DNA of 9,859 nucleotides from an uncultured Clostridium sp. (GTDB taxonomy: Bacteria; Bacillota; Clostridia; TANB77; CAG-508): positions 1 through 9,859 of the forward strand of contig USQA01000028.1 of the NCBI GenBank assembly GCA_900556695.1, in the 5' to 3' direction. The first letter of the stretch is position 1; every line of letters starts with the position of its first letter. The position numbers and the translations under genes were made by a program. The notes below the pieces were generated by a model that worked only from the letters and a program-made list of their open reading frames with translations, was not told the DNA's origin and did not search any database. Positions 6,281 through 9,859 of the stretch are shown in pieces.

Positions 6281-7054
6281 TTGATAAATAAGGTAGAAAT
6301 ATGTGGAGTAAACACATCAAAATTACCATTATTAAGTAGAGAAGAAAAACAAGAATTATTTATAAAAATAAAAGAAGGCGATGAAGAAGCAAGAAATACA
6401 TTTATAAATGGAAATCTAAGACTAGTTTTAAGTGTTATACAAAGATTTTATGGAAGAGGAGAAAGCGCAGATGACCTTTTTCAAGTAGGATGTGTTGGAT
6501 TAATAAAAGCTATTGATAATTTTGATTTAAGTCAAAATGTTCAATTCAGTACTTATGCAGTGCCAATGATAATAGGAGAAGTTAAAAGATACTTAAGAGA
6601 CAATAATAGTATTAGAGTAAGTAGATCTATAAGGGATTTAGCTTATAAAGCAATACAATTTAAGGAAAAATACACAAAAGAAAAGGGCAAAGAACCAAGT
6701 ATAGAAGAAATAGCTAAAGGATTGGGAGTAGAAAAAGAAGAAGTAGCATTTAGCTTTAATGCTATACAAGATCCAATATCTTTGCAAGAACCTGTATATA
6801 ATGATGGTTCAGAAAGCATATTTGTAATAGAACAAGTAAAAGATAATAAAAACACAGATGAATTGTGGGCAGAAAAAATGACAATAAATGTTGCACTTGA
6901 AAAATTAAATACAAAAGAAAAAGCAATAATTATGAAGAGATTTTTTGATGGAAGAACACAAATGGAGGTTGCAGAAGAAATAGGAATATCTCAAGCACAA
7001 GTTTCTAGATTAGAAAAAAGTGCAATAGAGCATATAAAAAGGTTATATAAATAA
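6281..7054 (+). CDS. sigG: Sigma-G, late forespore sigma factor
   Basis: 257 aa from a TTG start. Its N-terminus NKVEICGVNTSKLPLL is the sigma-G hallmark. Region 2 (GNLRLVLSVIQRFYGRGESADDLFQVGCVGLIKAIDNFD) and QFSTYAVPMIIGEVKRYLRD follow, then region 3 (VSRSIRDLAYKA) and the region 4 helix-turn-helix (VAEEIGISQAQVSRLEK). Sigma-G drives late forespore genes, including spore coat-independent protective proteins and germination functions. TTG 6281 is chosen because AAAGGAGG (6265-6272) lies 8 bases upstream and the protein then begins as in the family; an in-frame GTG at 6257 lies before this ribosome binding site. It is read 70 bases after sigE. Unlike sigE it has no CGG codon and no frameshift, although it shares the same G-I-S-Q helix-turn-helix motif. 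Confidence 0.96.
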   Translation: MINKVEICGVNTSKLPLLSREEKQELFIKIKEGDEEARNTFINGNLRLVLSVIQRFYGRGESADDLFQVGCVGLIKAIDNFDLSQNVQFSTYAVPMIIGEVKRYLRDNNSIRVSRSIRDLAYKAIQFKEKYTKEKGKEPSIEEIAKGLGVEKEEVAFSFNAIQDPISLQEPVYNDGSESIFVIEQVKDNKNTDELWAEKMTINVALEKLNTKEKAIIMKRFFDGRTQMEVAEEIGISQAQVSRLEKSAIEHIKRLYK

Positions 7055-7099
7055 AATCAAATAATATAATACAGAAAATTAATATTTTAAATTAAAAGC

Positions 7100-7128
7100 T
7101 TGCCAAATAAAAACAGTTATAGTATTAT
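7100..7128 (+). promoter_or_regulatory. Sigma-A-type promoter for the 573-aa gene
   Basis: TTGCCA (7100-7105), a 17-base spacer and TATTAT (7123-7128) lie about 27 bases before the ATG. The gene can therefore be expressed in vegetative cells, separately from sigG. Confidence 0.6.
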
Positions 7129-7154
7129 ATGAAATATAAAAAGGGGGAAAAAAT

Positions 7155-8876
7155 ATGAAATTATCAAAGAAAAAAATGATTATAATTGTTGCTACAGTAA
7201 TCGTAGTTGCCTTAATTGCTGTAATGTTTATATTGTATTTTGCAACAGATATGTTTAAAACACCAAAGCAATTATTTTTTAAATATTTAGGAAAAGAGAT
7301 GGATTTTGACGGATATGAACAAGTATTAAAAGGTTTGGAAACAGATAAAAATAAGTCATATGTGTCAAATGCTAATTTAAAAGTAAATGTAGAATCAATA
7401 GATAATGAAGAAATTTATGATACGATTAATAAAATGGAACTTAATTTAGAACAATCAGTAAATGCAAAAGAAAATAAAGAATGTGATAAATTAAATTTAA
7501 AATATGATAATAATGATTTTGCGGGATTAGAATTTGTACAAAATGAAGATTTATATGCATTGAAATCAGAATATCTTAACGGAGATAATTATGTTGCGAT
7601 TGAAAATAAAGACTTAAAAAACTTTTTGAGAAAAATGGAAGTTAATGATGATATAATCGAAAATTTTCCTGATCAAATAACAAAATTAGATTTATATGAA
7701 TTGTTATATATTGATAAAAAAGATCAAAAAGAAATAGTAAAAACATATAAAAAATTCATAGATGAAAATATATCTAATGATAAGTTTAAAGTAAATAACA
7801 AAGTGGATATAACAATAAATGGCGAAAATAAAAAAGCAACACAATATATTTTGACATTAAATGAAAAAGAAGTTGCCAATATAGCTATTAATTTTATGAA
7901 CACACTAAAACAAGATGACACTACATTAGACTTAATTGTAGACAAATATAATAAATGCATGGAAAATACAATAAGCGGAATAAGTATGTATCAAACAAAA
8001 AGCCAATTAAGCAGTTATGGACTAAGCTCAGAAGATGAAGAAAAAACATTAACAAAAGAAAAGTTAAAGGAAGACATAGACAAGATAGTAAAAGAAATTG
8101 AAGATGAAAGAGAAAATTCTAAAGAAGATTTAAACATAAATATATCATTATACAAAATAAATGGAAAAATATGCACAATAGAAATGACAAAAGAAGATGA
8201 ATCTATAAAAATAGATGAATATGAAAAAGATGATAGAAATTATATAGAGATGTCAATATCTCACAATGAATATTCATATGCTAGAGGAAAGAAACAAGAA
8301 ACAAAAGTAGAAGACAAAGTAGTAATAGATTATACAATGAAAACACAAAATGATGAAACTAATCTAGAAGGAAATATTAAAGTATTAGAAGATTCAGAAG
8401 AACAAGAAAACTTTAAATTTAATATTAATCAAAAAGGAAAAATGTATAATGGAAACAATGAAACAAATATTGAAATCTCTTCTACTATAGAAGAAAATAC
8501 AATAAAAATAAACTTAAATAGCAAAAAAGAATATAAAGATGTTGATATAATTACATTATCTGATAATAAAGATAATATAAAAATATTAAATGAAATGCAA
8601 AAAGAAGAAGTAACAAAATTATTTGAGGAGATAAGTAAAAATTTCCAAACAAAATTAAATGAAAAAATTAGTGAGTTGGGGTTAAAAAATTCAAGTCTAA
8701 CATCAGATATAGAAAATGAATTAGAAGATGATTTAGATATAGAAACAGATATAGAAGATGAAGATAATTTAGACACAGGTGACAAAGAAGACGATTCTGA
8801 AGAATATGTAGATGATGAAGACGATGAAGAAGACTTAAGTGTAGATTCAGAAATGGATGAAGGATTTACTTTTTAA
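7155..8876 (+). CDS. Membrane-anchored extracytoplasmic protein of unknown function with acidic tail
   Basis: 573 aa; I do not recognise a named family. Lysines at the N-terminus (MKLSKKK) are followed by one hydrophobic helix (about 8-30) with no clear signal-peptidase site, suggesting a single-pass protein with a large external part. Then comes FKTPKQLFFKYLGKEM and some 490 residues of Lys/Glu/Asp/Asn-rich, apparently beta-rich sequence with recurring 'I-N-G-x-x-x-x-x-I' style strands. The last ~50 residues are almost all Asp/Glu with Ser/Thr (for example DDSEEYVDDEDDEEDL) and end in GFTF. Such tails can bind cations or basic partners; that is inference. The gene has its own sigma-A promoter and a terminator, so it is a single-gene unit between sigG and the ylmC-like gene. 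GGGGG (7143-7147) acts as the ribosome binding site. Confidence 0.85.
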   Translation: MKLSKKKMIIIVATVIVVALIAVMFILYFATDMFKTPKQLFFKYLGKEMDFDGYEQVLKGLETDKNKSYVSNANLKVNVESIDNEEIYDTINKMELNLEQSVNAKENKECDKLNLKYDNNDFAGLEFVQNEDLYALKSEYLNGDNYVAIENKDLKNFLRKMEVNDDIIENFPDQITKLDLYELLYIDKKDQKEIVKTYKKFIDENISNDKFKVNNKVDITINGENKKATQYILTLNEKEVANIAINFMNTLKQDDTTLDLIVDKYNKCMENTISGISMYQTKSQLSSYGLSSEDEEKTLTKEKLKEDIDKIVKEIEDERENSKEDLNINISLYKINGKICTIEMTKEDESIKIDEYEKDDRNYIEMSISHNEYSYARGKKQETKVEDKVVIDYTMKTQNDETNLEGNIKVLEDSEEQENFKFNINQKGKMYNGNNETNIEISSTIEENTIKINLNSKKEYKDVDIITLSDNKDNIKILNEMQKEEVTKLFEEISKNFQTKLNEKISELGLKNSSLTSDIENELEDDLDIETDIEDEDNLDTGDKEDDSEEYVDDEDDEEDLSVDSEMDEGFTF

Positions 8877-8887
8877 ATATTAAAAAG

Positions 8888-8920
8888 AATAAACCATCTA
8901 AAAAGGTGGTTTATTTTTTT
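8888..8920 (+). terminator. Rho-independent terminator after the 573-aa gene
   Basis: AATAAACCATC (8888-8898) pairs with GGTGGTTTATT (8905-8915, one G-T pair) around a 6-base loop, followed by five more T. It overlaps a GTG at 8906 that might be mistaken for the next gene's start. Confidence 0.88.
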
Positions 8921-8962
8921 ATGAATAAGAATATAATATATAAAAAACATATGGAGGATAAA

Positions 8963-9196
8963 ATGCAAGATAAAGGATTAGATTTTAAACATAAAGAAGT
9001 TGTTAATATTTCAAATGGAAAAAGATTAGGATATGTTCAAGATGTTTGTGCAGATTTAGATACAGGAACTATAACACATATAATAGTTCCTGGAAGCAAT
9101 AAATTAATAAATATCTTTTCACAAAATAATGATATTGTAATACCATGGAAAAACATAAAATGCATAGGTGATGATTTGATATTAGTGGAAATATAA
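8963..9196 (+). CDS. YlmC/YmxH-family PRC-barrel protein
   Basis: 77 aa. The pattern HKEVVNISNGKRLGYVQDV, DLDTGTITHIIVPG, DIVIPWKNIKCIGDDLILVEI matches the small PRC-barrel sporulation-associated family YlmC/YmxH, which typically ends 'VIPW..I..IGDDVIIV'. The fold is a compact beta-barrel; its biochemical role is not established. In B. subtilis ylmC lies just downstream of sigG, so the position is syntenic apart from the inserted 573-aa gene. Longer starts exist at 8906 (inside the terminator stem), 8921 and 8951. ATG 8963 is preferred because GGAGG (8953-8957) precedes it and the product then has the family's usual length. No promoter is evident between the terminator and this start, so it may rely on readthrough. 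Confidence 0.85.
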   Translation: MQDKGLDFKHKEVVNISNGKRLGYVQDVCADLDTGTITHIIVPGSNKLINIFSQNNDIVIPWKNIKCIGDDLILVEI

Positions 9197-9199
9197 AAA

Positions 9200-9236
9200 A
9201 ATCATATAACATAAATATAAATCATATAATGTAAAT
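9200..9236. repeat. Pair of 17-bp near-identical direct repeats, 20-bp period
   Basis: AATCATATAACATAAAT (9200-9216) and AATCATATAATGTAAAT (9220-9236) differ at two adjacent-region positions. They lie between the ylmC-like stop and the first rRNA promoter. This may be an operator or simple AT-rich drift; nothing identifies a binding protein. Confidence 0.35.
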
Positions 9237-9283
9237 AGTGGCATCTTATATATAATATTATATAAAAAATATTTAAAAAGTTA

Positions 9284-9312
9284 TTGACATAATAAGTTTA
9301 TAATGATATTAT
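9284..9312 (+). promoter_or_regulatory. rRNA operon promoter P1
   Basis: TTGACA (9284-9289), 17-base spacer, TATTAT (9307-9312). It is the first of three similar promoters upstream of 16S rRNA, within a gene-free stretch of about 600 bases. Confidence 0.65.
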
Positions 9313-9378
9313 ATATAAGCATTAAACATATATTAATTTATAAAATATAAATTTTATAAAAAAGTTTTAAAAAATATG

Positions 9379-9407
9379 TTGACACAGATTAAAAAAGGTG
9401 GTATTAT
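9379..9407 (+). promoter_or_regulatory. rRNA operon promoter P2
   Basis: TTGACA (9379-9384), 17-base spacer, TATTAT (9402-9407), 95 bases downstream of P1. Confidence 0.7.
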
Positions 9408-9549
9408 AAAAAAGTACCTTGCAACAGACGAAGAAAAATAAATAAAAGAGAATTAGTAATAAAACTATAATAATAAATACGATTCAAAGCATGTTACTAG
9501 TTTTTATTTTGTCTAAATTTCAAAAAAGTCAAAAAAATGTCGAAAAGTG

Positions 9550-9578
9550 TTGACAAACAAAAAAAGGTATAGTATAAT
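9550..9578 (+). promoter_or_regulatory. rRNA operon promoter P3 (perfect consensus)
   Basis: TTGACA (9550-9555), 17-base spacer, TATAAT (9573-9578): a full sigma-A consensus, as expected for the strongest rRNA promoter. Transcription would start near 9585, giving a leader of about 220 bases before 16S rRNA. Confidence 0.85.
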
Positions 9579-9610
9579 GCAAAAGTTCCACATAAACAGG
9601 AACGAAAAAG

Positions 9611-9630
9611 TACATTGAAAAGTAAACAAT
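9611..9630 (+). promoter_or_regulatory. BoxA-like antitermination element in the rRNA leader
   Basis: TACATTGAAAAGTAAACAAT resembles the 'CTTTGAAAACTAAACAA' sequence common in Firmicutes 16S leaders and 16S-23S spacers, where it is linked to Nus-factor antitermination. The CTTT portion is replaced by CATT, so the match is partial. Confidence 0.45.
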
Positions 9631-9656
9631 AAAATCCTTTAGAGAATAAACCGAAG

Positions 9657-9689
9657 CGGTATAATCTTTTAACCTAAAGATTAGTACCG
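9657..9689 (+). other. Strong hairpin in the rRNA leader
   Basis: CGGTATAATCTTT (9657-9669) pairs with AAAGATTA, a bulged G (9684) and TACCG (9685-9689), around a 6-base loop TAACCT. The 13-bp stem is flanked by AT-rich DNA and has no T-run, so it is more likely a leader fold or processing element than a terminator. Confidence 0.55.
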
Positions 9690-9804
9690 AACAAGTAAAA
9701 TTTTTAAAAGTTTTTTATAGAAAAAAGTAAGAAGCATTAAAGAGCTTGATCAAAACTTTAAAAAGATTTATATACTTTCGAAAGAAAGAAAATATAGATA
9801 CCAA

Positions 9805-9859
9805 AAACAAGAGAGTTTGATCCTGGCTCAGGATAAACGCTGGCGGCGCACATAAGACA
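9805..9859 (+). rRNA. rrs: 16S ribosomal RNA, 5' end (continues beyond window)
   Basis: The universal 27F site AGAGTTTGATCCTGGCTCAG occupies 9812-9831 and is followed by GATAAACGCTGGCGGCGCAC, the start of bacterial 16S. Counting back seven bases by comparison with E. coli numbering puts the mature 5' end near 9805. The rRNA operon lies only about 600 bases after the ylmC-like gene. Confidence 0.97.

Noticed and set aside
8906..8962. Extended N-terminus for the ylmC-like protein (GTG 8906 or ATG 8921)
   Set aside because: GTG 8906 is inside a terminator stem, and neither start has a ribosome binding site. ATG 8963 has GGAGG and family length.
9426..9514. Long imperfect hairpin between rRNA promoters P2 and P3
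   Set aside because: About 13 pairs with a mismatch and several G-T pairs close a loop of over 60 bases of A/T-rich DNA; this can arise by chance.
1..9859. CRISPR array, tRNA genes, insertion sequence or phage attachment site
   Set aside because: No spaced identical repeats of CRISPR type, no cloverleaf-like tRNA sequence, no transposase and no terminal inverted repeats were seen on either strand.

Overview
The window is very AT-rich Firmicutes DNA, almost certainly from an endospore-forming, uncultured-type member of the Clostridia. It carries a cell-division block (sbp, ftsA, ftsZ), the sporulation block spoIIGA-sigE-sigG, a ylmC/ymxH-like gene and the start of an rRNA operon. All genes lie on the + strand. 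The order ftsA-ftsZ-spoIIGA-sigE-sigG-ylmC matches the classic Bacillus/Clostridium arrangement. I cannot place the organism more finely, because only about 55 bases of 16S rRNA are present.

Layout. (1) 1-1437: the end of a TetR-type regulator and a 400-aa LevR-like winged-helix/AAA+ protein. These sit where ftsQ/ylxW normally precede sbp and have different codon use. (2) 1465-1887: sbp and a terminator-like hairpin. (3) 1907-4499: four 11-bp-spaced direct repeats matching the WalR box consensus, a sigma-A promoter, ftsA, ftsZ and a strong terminator. (4) 4510-7054: a Spo0A-type promoter candidate, spoIIGA, sigE, a sigma-F-type promoter candidate and sigG. (5) 7100-8920: a sigma-A promoter, a 573-aa membrane-anchored protein of unknown function with a very acidic tail, and a terminator. 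(6) 8963-9196: a ylmC/ymxH-like gene. (7) 9197-9859: three tandem consensus-like promoters, a structured leader and the 5' end of 16S rRNA.

Main observation. sigE is not readable in one frame. Two +1 shifts, one in region 2 and one in the region 4 helix-turn-helix, restore a full-length 245-aa pro-sigma-E. Both shifts fall on the same motif: an in-frame CGG followed by A, where skipping the C reads GGA (Gly), the glycine the family expects. In about 2,350 codons of the genes from sbp to ylmC, these two are the only in-frame CGG codons I found. This points to programmed or tolerated +1 frameshifting at a rare or unassigned CGG codon, inside the first mother-cell sigma factor. Sequencing error or a decayed gene are alternatives, but neither predicts the shared motif.

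How the genes work together: FtsA and FtsZ build the division ring, which is also used for the asymmetric sporulation septum. SpoIIGA then cleaves pro-sigma-E in the mother cell, while sigma-G acts later in the forespore. The window therefore holds the division machinery next to both arms of early compartment-specific transcription.
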